From contig CAVOHB010000004.1 of NCBI GenBank assembly GCA_963695705.1, positions 558,001 to 622,000 of the forward strand: a stretch of DNA of 64,000 bases, given 5' to 3'. This document shows, piece after piece, positions 48,587 to 57,665 of this stretch. Positions within the stretch are counted from its first letter, which is position 1, and every line of letters starts with the position of its first letter. Both the position numbers and the translations under genes were made by a program. The notes under the pieces are model-generated. The model was given only the letters and a program-made list of their open reading frames with translations, ran no database searches and was not told the origin of the DNA. This stretch comes from JBKPNJ01 sp963695705 (GTDB taxonomy: Bacteria > Actinomycetota > Actinomycetes > Propionibacteriales > Nocardioidaceae).

Positions 48587-48651
48587 TGGATTCACCTGAG
48601 CAAGCGGCAGTCCCGACGTGACGTCAGCCGCCGGTCAGCGAGCGGCTCCGG
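48587..48651. repeat. 65-bp direct repeat, proximal copy overlapping the HAD gene 3' end
   Basis: Partner of 48094-48159. Its last 17 bases are the final codons and stop of the HAD gene, so the 3' gene end plus 48 bases downstream were copied 493 bases away. Confidence 0.85.
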
Positions 48652-49450
48652 CCCGCCGGCCGCGACGTCTCGCGACCAGCAGCACCGCGCCCGCGCCGAG
48701 CGCGCTGGCGCTGACGGCCACCGCTGCGACGGAGCGGTGCGCGTGCAACGACCGCTGCCGCAGCGCGACCGGCTTCGAGAACAGCAGCACCGGCCATCCT
48801 CGTTGCACCGCCGCCCTGCGCAGCGCCTTGTCGGGGTTGACGGCGTACGGATGTCCGACCGCCTCGAGCATCGGCAGGTCGGTCGAGGAGTCGCTGTACG
48901 CATAGCTTCCGTCGAGGTCGTACCCCTCACGATCGGCCAGCTCCCGGATTGCGCTGGCCTTGTTCCCGGCGTACGCGTAGAACTCGATCTGGCCGGTGAA
49001 CCTGCCCTCGTCCATCGCCAGCCGCGTGGCGATGACATAGTCCGCACCGAGCATCTCCCCGATCGGCTCGACGACCTCCGACCCCGACGACGACACGATC
49101 ACGACGTGGCGCCCACTCAGGTGATGCTCCTCGATCAGCTGCACGGCCTCGTCATAGACCAGCGGGTCGACGATGTGGTGGAGGGTCTCGGCGACGATGG
49201 CCTTGACGGTCTGTACGTCCCATCCCGCACACAGCGCGGAGAGGTACTCACGCATCCGCTCCATCTGGTCGTGGTCGGCACCTCCCAGCAGATACACGAA
49301 CTGGGCGTACGCGCTGCGCAGCACCGACCTTCGGTTGATCAGGCCGCCCTGGTAGAACGGTCGGCTGAACGCCAGCGTGCTCGACCTGGCGATGATCGTC
49401 TTGTCCAGGTCGAAGAACGCGGCCGTCCGCTGCGTTGGCGCGATCTCCAC
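48635..49450 (-). CDS. HAD-IB family hydrolase, membrane-tethered
   Basis: 271 residues from a GTG with TATGCT 6 bases upstream (leaderless). HAD motif I FFDLDKTII, motif II VSSSGSEVV, motif III/IV SDSSTDLPMLEAVG. The SerB-like HAD-IB group includes lysophospholipid and phosphoserine phosphatases. A C-terminal hydrophobic helix (VAAVAVSASALGAGAVLLVARRR) probably tethers it. In actinobacteria this gene commonly lies just upstream of the tad/ssd region. Confidence 0.85.
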   Translation of the reverse strand: MEIAPTQRTAAFFDLDKTIIARSSTLAFSRPFYQGGLINRRSVLRSAYAQFVYLLGGADHDQMERMREYLSALCAGWDVQTVKAIVAETLHHIVDPLVYDEAVQLIEEHHLSGRHVVIVSSSGSEVVEPIGEMLGADYVIATRLAMDEGRFTGQIEFYAYAGNKASAIRELADREGYDLDGSYAYSDSSTDLPMLEAVGHPYAVNPDKALRRAAVQRGWPVLLFSKPVALRQRSLHAHRSVAAVAVSASALGAGAVLLVARRRGRRAGAAR

Positions 49451-49489
49451 GACACGAGCATAGGTGGGGCACCGCACGGCGGAGGCGGT

Positions 49490-50585
49490 TCAGAACGACC
49501 CGTCGTCCCAGGTGCCGAAGGGCCCGTCGAGCAGGTAGAGCCGCATCCCGTACGGCACGGAGTCGCCATACTCGGCACGCACGTGGTCCGGCATGGTGCG
49601 CACCAGACGCAGCCAACCAAGCGCCCGCTGAACGGTGCCTGTCCTGCGGGCCAGCTCGGCGGCCGCCATGACGTCGGCTCTGGACAGGTGGCGCGTCCAG
49701 GGCTCCAGGTACGCATCGCGGAGCCGGCTGAGCTCGACGCCGCCCGGCGGCAGGCCGTACGCGTAGGCCAGCGCGCGAAGCGTGACGACGAGGGTGTGGA
49801 ACGGGTGGGAGACGCAGGCATCGCCCCAGTCGAGGAACACGTACCGACCGGCGCCGACGAACACGTTGCCGTCGTGAAAGTCGTCATGCTGCAATGTCGC
49901 CGCCGGCCCCAGCGCTGCCAACCGACTGCACAGCTCGGTGAAGGCGGGCAACCCGTCGACGAGCTGCCGGTGCTGCTCGATCGTCAGGCCGTCGTGTCGC
50001 CCGAGCAGGATGGAGTCCGGCTCGTCGAGCGCCTGGGCGAGCTGGCCGGGCAGCATCGGGAGGCTGTGGTCGGGCACTTGCATCGCGAGCAGCTCCGGCC
50101 GGCGTGGCGAGAGTTCCATCTGCAGCTCGGCGTAGCGCGGGAGCAGCATCTCCCAGTGCTCGAGTGCCGGCCCGTCGGCGACCTCCCGCAGGCGCACTCC
50201 GGCATCACGCGTGAGCATCCAGCCGTGCTCGGGTCTGGTGGCGATCACCTCGACGGTCTGCGTCGGGGACAGCGCCGCGAGCAGCGAGGTCAGCGTGGGT
50301 TCGAAGGCGTCGACCGGCGTCGACGCCTTGAACCACAGCACGCCCACCCGTGGTGGGGACTCGCAGGGCGGTAGCCCACCAGTAGACGTGCGGCTGCTCG
50401 ATCTCGCCGTCTCGTGCGAACCCGGCACGGGCGGCCTCATCATCGATCCACGCGGTGGCACCCTCCAACCAGGTCGGCTCGAGCCACGGCAGCTCGCACC
50501 GCCAGCGGAGTCCGGCGACGTCATCGCGACAGCGTAGGGTCGGAGCGGATGCGGCGCCGCGCGCGAGACGCCGGGGGGCTGCCAT
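49490..50585 (-). pseudogene. Aminoglycoside phosphotransferase-family kinase, frameshifted
   Basis: Kinase-like fold with catalytic loop LQHDDFHDGNVFV and metal site FLDWGDACVSHP, the APH family signature. The C-terminal 85% is in one frame; the N-terminal strands (LRWRCELPWLEPTWLEGATAWIDDE...YWWATAL) lie in another, joined near 50,355 (CCACCCGTGG) by one base. It looks like a small-molecule kinase rather than a resistance enzyme, because it lacks the nucleotide-loop pattern of clinical APHs. Confidence 0.8.
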
Positions 50586-50590
50586 AGGGT
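50585..50590 (+). promoter_or_regulatory. Putative -10 box (TAGGGT), leaderless start
   Basis: TAGGGT lies 7 bases before the ATG of the O-methyltransferase. Confidence 0.4.
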
Positions 50591-50597
50591 CGGCGGT

Positions 50598-51258
50598 ATG
50601 AGCCGTACCTCGATCGTGATGACCGATGATCTGCAGGACTACCTGATCGCCCACTGCACGCCTCCCGGCCAGTTGTACCTCGACCTGGCGGCGGAGACGA
50701 CGCGAGCAACCGGTGGCGATGCCAACATGCAGATCGGGCTCGAGGAGGCCGCGTTCCTCACCCTGCTGACACAACTGATGCAGGCCCGCGCGGCGGTGGA
50801 AGTGGGCACGTTCACTGGGATGTCCTCGCTGGCGATCGCCCGTGGGCTGGCCGAGGGCGGCAAGCTGATCTGCTTCGACATCTCAGCGGACTACACCTCG
50901 ATCGCCCAGCGGTACTGGAAACGAGCCGGGACTCGACGACCGGATCGAGCTGCGGCTGGGCCCGGCAGCCGAGCGGCTCCGCGAGCTGCCTGACCAAGCC
51001 CATCTCGACATCGCGTTCATCGACGCCGACAAGGAAGGCTATTCGTCGTACTGGGAGGCGCTGGTGCCGCGGATGCGCCCCGGCGGCCTGATCGTGGTCG
51101 ACAACGTCCTCTGGTCCGGAAAGGTGACAGACCCGGACGGCGCCGACGCCACCACGGCGCTGATGATCGCGTTCAACGACACGGTTGTCGCCGACCCCAG
51201 GGTCGAGGCCGTCATGCTGCCCATCGCCGACGGGTTGACGCTGGCCCGCAAGCTCTGA
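50598..51258 (+). pseudogene. Class I O-methyltransferase (caffeoyl-CoA OMT family), frameshifted
   Basis: Family motifs VEVGTFTGMSSLAIARGL, FIDADKEGYSSYWEALVPRMRPGGLIVVDNVLW and a C-terminal LPIADGLTLARK, as in actinobacterial catechol or mycolate-locus OMTs (Rv0187-like). The frame breaks near 50,930 in AGCCGGGACTCGAC, between RYWKRAG and LDDRIELRLG. All motifs survive on the two halves. Confidence 0.85.
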
Positions 51259-51297
51259 CGATGACAGGCGGCGAGGCGACGCCCGCACCGGTCCCGG

Positions 51298-51870
51298 TTG
51301 CGGCGGGACCAACGACCGAGGCTCGAGGCGCCGCGCCGACGCGACGACTGGCCGGCAGGCACTCCGATCTGGCTGCTCGACGTGGACGGCGTTCTCAACG
51401 CGGTGACCCGGCAGCCCGACCGTCGGGTCTGGAAGGACTACCGCTCCGGCTGGGCCACCGCTCGTCAGCAGCGCTGGCCGATCACGTGGTCGCCGACGGT
51501 CGTCACGGCCATCTGCGATCTGCACACCCGACGGGCCGTCGAGGTGCTGTGGCTCACCACCTGGGAGGACGACGCCAACGGCGACCTGATCGATCTCCTC
51601 GGCCTGCCACGACTGCCGGTCGCGGGCCGCGCGGCCGACTCCCGTCGGATGCTCGGCGGCTGGTGGAAGCTGGACGTCGCACAGCGGATCCAGCGGTTGG
51701 ACCCGGACCGCAGGATTCTCTGGACCGACGACGACCTCGGGTACGACCGGACGGCCTCCCGGTGGATACGCGGGGCCGGACTTGGGATCAGTCCCGGAAC
51801 AGCGCACGGACTCGACAGCGCGGACCTGCACCGGATCAGCCGGTTCCTCGATGACCGGAGGTCGGCGTGA
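51298..51870 (+). CDS. HAD-domain protein of the Swiss Army Knife RNA-repair-like family
   Basis: 190 residues. WLLDVDGVLNAVTRQ, LWLTTWEDDANGDL and ILWTDDDLGYDR are the three HAD motifs of the small phosphatase-like domain that also occurs in SAK RNA-repair proteins; it is a stand-alone copy common in actinobacteria. The start is uncertain: the TTG at 51298 is used here, but an ATG at 51261 directly behind the OMT stop lies in another frame, so a lost base near the start is possible. Confidence 0.7.
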   Translation: MRRDQRPRLEAPRRRDDWPAGTPIWLLDVDGVLNAVTRQPDRRVWKDYRSGWATARQQRWPITWSPTVVTAICDLHTRRAVEVLWLTTWEDDANGDLIDLLGLPRLPVAGRAADSRRMLGGWWKLDVAQRIQRLDPDRRILWTDDDLGYDRTASRWIRGAGLGISPGTAHGLDSADLHRISRFLDDRRSA

Positions 51871-51937
51871 GCGACGATGCGGCCGGTGCGATGTCGGCCA
51901 CCGCCGGACGTGACTACGCTGACCGCTGGAGGTCGCC

Positions 51938-53646
51938 GTGAGCGAGTTGGCAGCAGGCAAGCCGGTGCTGGTCGCCATCGACGATGACGCGGATGCGCTG
52001 GGCCGCGTGCAGGATCGGAGCTCGATCGCCGGTTCGGCAGCGACTTCCGCGTGGTCACAGAGGACTCAGGGTCGTCCGGACTGGCCGAGCTGGAGGCGCT
52101 GAAGGCGGACGGCGCCGACGTCGCGGTCGTGCTCGCCGACCAGTGGATGCCAGGGTTGTCCGGGTCGGAGCTGCTGAGCCGCGTGCGCGGACTGTTCCCG
52201 CGGGCCCAGCGTGGCCTGCTGGTCGAGTGGGGCGCCTGGGGCGATCCACCCACCGCGGACGCCGTGCTCAGGGCAATGGCGCTGGGGCACATGGACTACT
52301 ACGTGCTCAAGCCGTGGCAGTCACCCGACGAGCTGTTTCACCGGACGATCGCGGAGTTCGTGCACGAGTGGTCCCGCAGCGCGACGTCTCGGCTCCGGGA
52401 GGTCACGCTCGTCGCCCGATCCGAACTCCCGCGCACGCACGAGCTGCGCAGCCTGCTGAGCCGAAACGGTGTGCCCTACGCGTTCCACGACTGCGACACC
52501 CAGCAGGGCGCCGAGCTGCTGGACGAGATGCGGCACGCAGGGTGCGACCGAGCCGGTCGTGCTCACCAAGGACGGTCGCGTGCTGATCGACCCGTCGAAT
52601 GCCGCACTCGCCCGTGCGTATGGCATGCAGACCGGGTCTGAAGGACAAGCGGGAGTACGACGTGATCGTGGTCGGAGCCGGCCCCAGCGGACTGTCGGCC
52701 GCCGTCGCCTCCTCCGCCGAAGGCATGGATACTCTCGTCGTCGAGGCGGAGTCGATCGGCGGTCAGGCGGGGTCGAGCTCGCTGATCCGCAACTATCTGG
52801 GCTTCTCCCGGGGGATCACCGGCGCCGAGCTGGCCCAGCGCGCGTACCAGCAGGCGTGGGTCTTCGGCAGCCGGTTCGTGCTGATGCGCCGTGCGACCGC
52901 GCTGCGGCCCGACGGCGACCACCTGGTCGTCACACTGTCCGACGGCGCGGAGGCGACCGCCCGTGTCGTGGTGCTGGCGACCGGGGTCACGTACCGCCGG
53001 TTGGGAGTTCCCGGCCCTCGAGGAGCTGGTCGGATCGGGCGTGTTCTACGGAGCATCGATCTCGCAGGCGCAGGCGCTGGCCGGGCAGAAGGTCTACATC
53101 GTCGGTGGCGGCAACTCCGCCGGTCAGGCGGCGATGCACCTGTCACGGCACTGCGAGCACGTGACTCTGGTGATTCGCTCCAGCTCACTGACGACGAGCA
53201 TGTCGGCGTACCTGATCCACCAGATCGACGTCGTACCCAACATCGACGTAACGGTCGAGACCGAGGTGGTCGACGCCGACGGCGACGGCAGGCTCGAGCA
53301 TCTGACATTGCGCCACCGGGGCACCGGTCTGCGACGAAAGAGTGGAGGCGGCGGCGCTGCTGGTGATGATCGGCGCGCAGCCGCGCAGCGAGTGGCTGCC
53401 CGACTCGATCGAGCGTGACGAGCGGGGCTTCCTGGTCACCGACCGGGACATCTCGGGGTCTCGTTGGGCCCTCGGGCGCATGCCGTACTCACTCGAGACC
53501 AGCCTGCCGGGGGTTTTCGCCGTCGGCGACGTCAGGAAGGGCTCGGTCAAACGCGTCGCCTCGGCCGCCGGTGAGGGCGCCATCGTGGTGCCGTCGATAG
53601 TCGAGCTCGTCATGGACGCTGTCGCCGTCGACGTGCCCGCCACCTA
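51938..53646 (+). pseudogene. Fused response regulator-glutaredoxin-like-thioredoxin reductase-like flavoprotein, five frameshifts
   Basis: Reassembling the frames gives ~565 residues: a REC domain (VLVAIDDDADAL, VVLADQWMPGLSG with phospho-acceptor Asp, YYVLKPW with the Lys), a glutaredoxin-like domain without CxxC (ARSELPRTHELRSLLSRNGVPYAFHDCD), then a TrxR-like flavoprotein (VIVVGAGPSGLSAA, YIVGGGNSAGQAA, VFAVGDVRKGSVKR). Where TrxR has CxTC, this protein reads FYGASISQ, so it cannot work as a classical disulfide reductase. Breaks near 52,010, 52,545, 52,630, 53,015 and 53,335 involve both losses and gains in short G/C runs. Confidence 0.85.
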
Positions 53647-55029
53647 GGGCAACGCGCGCAGGACGTACGCCTCGACGGGTTCCGACTTGCCCTTCAGCTG
53701 CAGGGGAGGCAGGCGTTCGACCAGCGCGCCCGCGGGCAGCCGGGCGTACGTGCCGGCGCCGATCACCACCTCCCCGACCGGTGCAGCGGTCTCCAGCCGC
53801 GCCGCCAGGTTGACCGTGTCGCCGACCAGACCGTGCTTGCGGTGCCCGCTCTCACCGCCGATGACGCCGGCCAGCACCTCCCCGCTGTTGACGCCGACCC
53901 GGAACCTCGGCCAGTCCGGGTGGTCCTTGGCCAGTGCTGTCGCCTCACGCTGCAGCGCGAGCGCCGACCGCCCGGCCAGCAGCGCGTGATCGGGCTGGTT
54001 GCCCTCCTTGTTGAAGACCACCATGATCGCGTCCCCGATCAGCTGATGGACCTCGCCGCCCACCGCGGCCAGCATCGGCACCAGCTGTCCGAAGTACGCG
54101 TTGAGCATCGCCGCGACGTCGGCCGGATCGGTCCGCTCCGAGTAGGGGGTGAACTGCTGCAGGTCAGCGAACAGGATGCTCGCCTCGCGGGTGCCTGCGA
54201 GGGTCTCGTCCAGATAGAGCGCGCTGAAGCGCTCCTCGTGCCACTCCCCCCGGGCACTCAGCGCGATCAGCACGAATGCCGAGATCATCAGCACGTGCCA
54301 CTCCCACCAGGAGACCTCCCAGTTCTGCGCGAACGCGACGACCACCATCGCCTCGGCCAACAACGTGAACGCGACGGCGACCTCGAAGGCGAACCGGGCA
54401 CCCCTTTTTCGGTAGAGCCTGTAGTACCCGAGACCGCCGAGCGCGTAGAACGCGACCCCGGCCGCGCCGAGCACGGTCTGCCAGCCGTTGAGCTCCTCCT
54501 CCTGCAAGGGCTGGTTCAGTGGTCCGACACCGGCCAGGGAGACCGCTCCCCACAGTGCGATCAGGGCGAGGCAGATCGCCAGCAGCCATGGGGAGTACGC
54601 GATGATGCGCCGCGACGTCGCCGGGGTGAAGTCGAGTCCCGAGACGGCCACCAGAGCGCCGCCGAACAGCAGACCGACCGGCGTTGCCAGCTCGAAGCCG
54701 GCGTTCTTGCCCAGCAGCACGCCGGGAGTCGCGAGCGCGTGCAGGCCGAGAAACCCGGCGCTGCTGATGAACGCCAGGGAGATGAGGAACAGCCGCGCGT
54801 CGCGCCGGCTGCGGGCGGCCACGCTGACGACGTACCCGAGGGTGGTCGCGATCGACGCCGCGCCGAGAACCAGCCAGAAATGCGCAGGATGGTTCTCCCA
54901 CTTCTCGTCGATCGGCGGCGCCAGGCGGAGCACCAGCAGCATCGCGAGCGGCACCACGACGACGAGGATCCACGCCACCAGCGACGACGGGGTTGCCCGT
55001 CGCGGCGCGTACGGCCCCTGCGGCGGCAT
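53644..55029 (-). CDS. Membrane-bound class III adenylate/guanylate cyclase
   Basis: 461 residues from ATG 55029. Seven hydrophobic helices (from SLVAWILVVVVPLAMLLVL to WEWHVLMISAFVLIAL) precede a C-terminal cyclase domain: LFADLQQFTPYSE with the first metal Asp, GDAIMVVF with the second, RVGVNSGEVLAGVIGG and GLVGDTVNLAARLE. The substrate-specifying Lys appears as KHGLVGD, fitting ATP. The 3' end shares CTAG with the converging flavoprotein gene. Product cAMP would serve the Crp encoded at 33 kb. Confidence 0.9.
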   Translation of the reverse strand: MPPQGPYAPRRATPSSLVAWILVVVVPLAMLLVLRLAPPIDEKWENHPAHFWLVLGAASIATTLGYVVSVAARSRRDARLFLISLAFISSAGFLGLHALATPGVLLGKNAGFELATPVGLLFGGALVAVSGLDFTPATSRRIIAYSPWLLAICLALIALWGAVSLAGVGPLNQPLQEEELNGWQTVLGAAGVAFYALGGLGYYRLYRKRGARFAFEVAVAFTLLAEAMVVVAFAQNWEVSWWEWHVLMISAFVLIALSARGEWHEERFSALYLDETLAGTREASILFADLQQFTPYSERTDPADVAAMLNAYFGQLVPMLAAVGGEVHQLIGDAIMVVFNKEGNQPDHALLAGRSALALQREATALAKDHPDWPRFRVGVNSGEVLAGVIGGESGHRKHGLVGDTVNLAARLETAAPVGEVVIGAGTYARLPAGALVERLPPLQLKGKSEPVEAYVLRALP

Positions 55030-55241
55030 CGTCTGCGCCCCTCTCGGGATCGGCGGCACGACGCCGGCACCCGGACGGGACGCGTCGTTTGGGTCCTTAT
55101 CTCAGCCGAGCCGCACCGCCGTGTCCAGAGCGGGTGTCGGAATGCGACGAGAAGCTGTTCTCGCAGGATCGATGAGTTCAGTCCTTGGTTTTGGTCATAC
55201 GGTGGGAACTGCAGATCCGCGAACGTGGAACAGGAGTGGCG

Positions 55242-56357
55242 ATGAGCGGTGTACGCGTACTGGTAGGGACCCGGAAGGGCGCTTTCGTGCTGGAGGCTGA
55301 CGCCAAACGCGAGGAGTGGGAGGTGAGCGGGCCGCACTTCGCGGGCTGGGAGATCTACCACGTGAAGGGCTCTCCTGCCGATCCGGACCGGCTCTTCGCC
55401 TCGCAGACCAGTGGCTGGTTCGGGCAGGTGGTCCAGCGCTCCGACGACGGCGGCAAGACCTGGGAGCCGGTTGGCAACCGCTTCGAGTACGCCGGCGTGC
55501 CGGGCACCCACCAGTGGTATGACGGCACGCCGCATCCCTGGGAGTTCGCGAGGGTCTGGCATCTAGAGCCGTCGCTGACCGACCCGGACACGGTCTACGC
55601 GGGGGTCGAGGATGCCGCGCTGTTCCGCTCGGTCGACGGCGGGCAAGTGTGGGAGGAGCTTTCCGGGCTGCGGGAACACAAGACGGGTTCCTCGTGGCAG
55701 CCGGGTGCCGGTGGCATGTGCCTGCACACCATCGTTCTGGACCCCAGCGACCCGAAGCGGATCTTCGTCGCCATCTCGGCCGCGGGTGCGTTCCGCAGCG
55801 ACGACACCGGCGAGACCTGGCAGCCGATAAACCGGGGTCTGCTGTCGGACGGGATCCCCGACCCGGACGCCGAGGTCGGCCACTGTGTCCACCGCATCGC
55901 CATGCACAAGACGCGGCCCGGCGTGTTGTTCATGCAGAAGCACTGGGACGTCATGCGCAGCGACGACGCAGGCGACAACTGGCATGAGATCAGTGGCAAC
56001 CTGCCGACGGACTTCGGGTTCGCGATCGACGTCCACGCCCACGAGCCGGACACCGTCTACGTCGTACCGATCAAGAGCGACTCCGAGCACTACCCGCTGG
56101 ACGGGAAGCTGCGGGTCTATCGCAGCCGCGAGGGGGGCAACGAGTGGGAGTCGCTGACCAACGGGCTGCCGCAGAGCGACTGCTACGTCAACGTGCTGCG
56201 CGACGCGATGTCCGTCGACTCACTCGACGCGTGCGGCGTCTACTTCGGTACGACCGGGGGGCAGGTCTACGCGTCCCCGGACGCCGGCGACACCTGGGCG
56301 CCGATCGTGCGCGACCTGCCACCGGTGCTGTCTGTCGAAGTCCAGACGCTCGCATGA
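55242..56357 (+). CDS. BNR/sialidase-like beta-propeller protein
   Basis: 371 residues from ATG 55242 (GGAGTGGCG before it). Six Asp-box repeats are visible, for example RSDDGGKTWEPV, RSVDGGQVWEEL, RSDDTGETWQPI, RSDDAGDNWHEI, RSREGGNEWESL and SPDAGDTWAPI, so it folds as a six-bladed propeller. No signal peptide and no sialidase catalytic set, so an exo-sialidase activity is unlikely; YCF48-like assembly or binding role is possible. The stop overlaps the MoaD-like gene start (ATGA), a coupling seen in other actinobacteria. Confidence 0.8.
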   Translation: MSGVRVLVGTRKGAFVLEADAKREEWEVSGPHFAGWEIYHVKGSPADPDRLFASQTSGWFGQVVQRSDDGGKTWEPVGNRFEYAGVPGTHQWYDGTPHPWEFARVWHLEPSLTDPDTVYAGVEDAALFRSVDGGQVWEELSGLREHKTGSSWQPGAGGMCLHTIVLDPSDPKRIFVAISAAGAFRSDDTGETWQPINRGLLSDGIPDPDAEVGHCVHRIAMHKTRPGVLFMQKHWDVMRSDDAGDNWHEISGNLPTDFGFAIDVHAHEPDTVYVVPIKSDSEHYPLDGKLRVYRSREGGNEWESLTNGLPQSDCYVNVLRDAMSVDSLDACGVYFGTTGGQVYASPDAGDTWAPIVRDLPPVLSVEVQTLA

Positions 56358-56650
56358 TCCGGGTCGTCCTTCCCGCGCATCTTCGCACGATTGCGCGTCT
56401 CGACGGTGAGATCTCCCTCGACGTTGACGGTGAGGTGACGCGCGGCTCGGTGCTCGACGCGCTCGAAGCCAGCTATCCGATGCTGCGCGGCACGATCCGT
56501 GACCAGGGCACCGGGAAGCGCCGGGCCTTCGTGAGGTTCTTCGCCTGCGAAGAGGACCTGTCACACGAAGCCGCGGAAGCCCCGCTCCCCGAAGCCGTCG
56601 CGGCGGGCCGGGAGCCGTTCCTGATCATCGGTGCGATGGCGGGCGGCTAG
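56354..56650 (+). CDS. MoaD/ThiS-like ubiquitin-fold protein
   Basis: 98 residues. Beta-grasp start (IRVVLPAHLRTIARLDGEISLDVDG, SVLDALEASYPMLRG) and C-terminus ending AMAGG, the diglycine needed for thiocarboxylation or conjugation. Molybdopterin and thiamine genes are absent around it; it is translationally coupled to the BNR-repeat protein, so it probably serves a separate sulfur-carrier or conjugation role with that partner. Confidence 0.82.
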   Translation: MIRVVLPAHLRTIARLDGEISLDVDGEVTRGSVLDALEASYPMLRGTIRDQGTGKRRAFVRFFACEEDLSHEAAEAPLPEAVAAGREPFLIIGAMAGG

Positions 56651-56671
56651 CGGTCGCCCGGAGTGAGCCCG

Positions 56672-57470
56672 TCAGAGACCAGGCTTGACCGCGATGCGGC
56701 CGGAGGCGAGTGGGAGGAGCAACAGTGGGACGCCGGTCGTCGTCAGGAACTCGTCGACCGCCCGGCGCGATCCCTCCCAGTGCCCGTAGTCGTCGATGAT
56801 GAGGACGCCGCCGGGGGACAGCCGGTCGTACATGTGCTCGAGCTCGTGTCGCGTCGACTCGTACCAGTCGGTGTCGAGTCGCAGCAGCGCGATCCGCTCG
56901 GGTGACTCAGCCGGGATCGTCTTCTCCACCATGCCCTCATGGAAGTGGACCCGCTCGGCCGGATAGTCGATCTCGGCCATGCCGCTGCGGAACGTCGTCC
57001 AGCGTCGCGACTGCCCATACGAGCTTGGTGCGGTCACGTGTCTCCATCAGTTCGGCGGCGGACACTCCGTCGTGGCGGACGTCCTTGCTGGTCGGTGGCG
57101 GCATTCCTTCGAAGGTGTCGAACAGGTGCAGCTCGCGGTCGGTCACCCCTGCCTCGAGAAGTGTCAGCGCGACCGCCTGCATGCTGCCTCCGCGCCAGAC
57201 TCCGCACTCGACGATGTCTCCGGGGATCTGGTGCCTGGCGACGTAACGGGTGGCGAGGACGAGCCCGAAGAGCTTGGCATGGTTGGTCATCGTTCTCGGC
57301 TTGACCCGGTTGATGATCGCCTTCGCAGCCTTGTCGTAGTGTCCCGGGAGGTTCCCCTTCTTGGCCGCGCCCGTTGCCGGGGGCGTCGGCGCCGCCGCTT
57401 CCGAGGGGCTCATGTGCACCTCGTGCCCGGTGGCCTTCGCCAAGACCCGATTGATCCGCTGTGTCCACAT
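56672..57470 (-). pseudogene. TylF/MycF-like macrocin O-methyltransferase, frameshifted
   Basis: MacO-methyltransferase (TylF) family: N-terminal part has GDIVECGVWRGGSMQAVALTL and HLFDTFEGMPPPT; C-terminal part in another frame has LRLDTDWYESTRHELEHMYDRLSPGGVLIIDDYGHWEG. They join near 57,000 by one base in GACGTTCCGCAGCG. Start ATG 57470. Family members methylate sugars or polyketides; no biosynthetic cluster is present. Confidence 0.82.
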
Positions 57471-57665
57471 GTCCGACGAGCCTAGCCGCAGCGCCACCCG
57501 CCGGAAGCGCGGTGGCGGTGGGTGTTGGTGGTTTGCGTACGGCTGACCGCGGCCGGGTAGTCCCCGGCGTCCGAGCGCGGTCCGTCGCGGTACCGCGGGC
57601 ATCGCGGTAGCCTTGCCGGTGCACGTCACGGGTCGTACGACGACTTTTGCGCCTGTGGGGAGCCG

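Noticed and set aside
49490..50585. APH-family gene as an aminoglycoside resistance determinant
   Set aside because: The family fold is broad; no resistance-type motifs or mobile context, and the gene is frameshifted.
53644..53646. Overlapping convergent stops (shared CTAG) as a regulatory site
   Set aside because: The same occurs at 36942-36945; TAG stops on both strands share CTAG by palindromy and this needs no further explanation.
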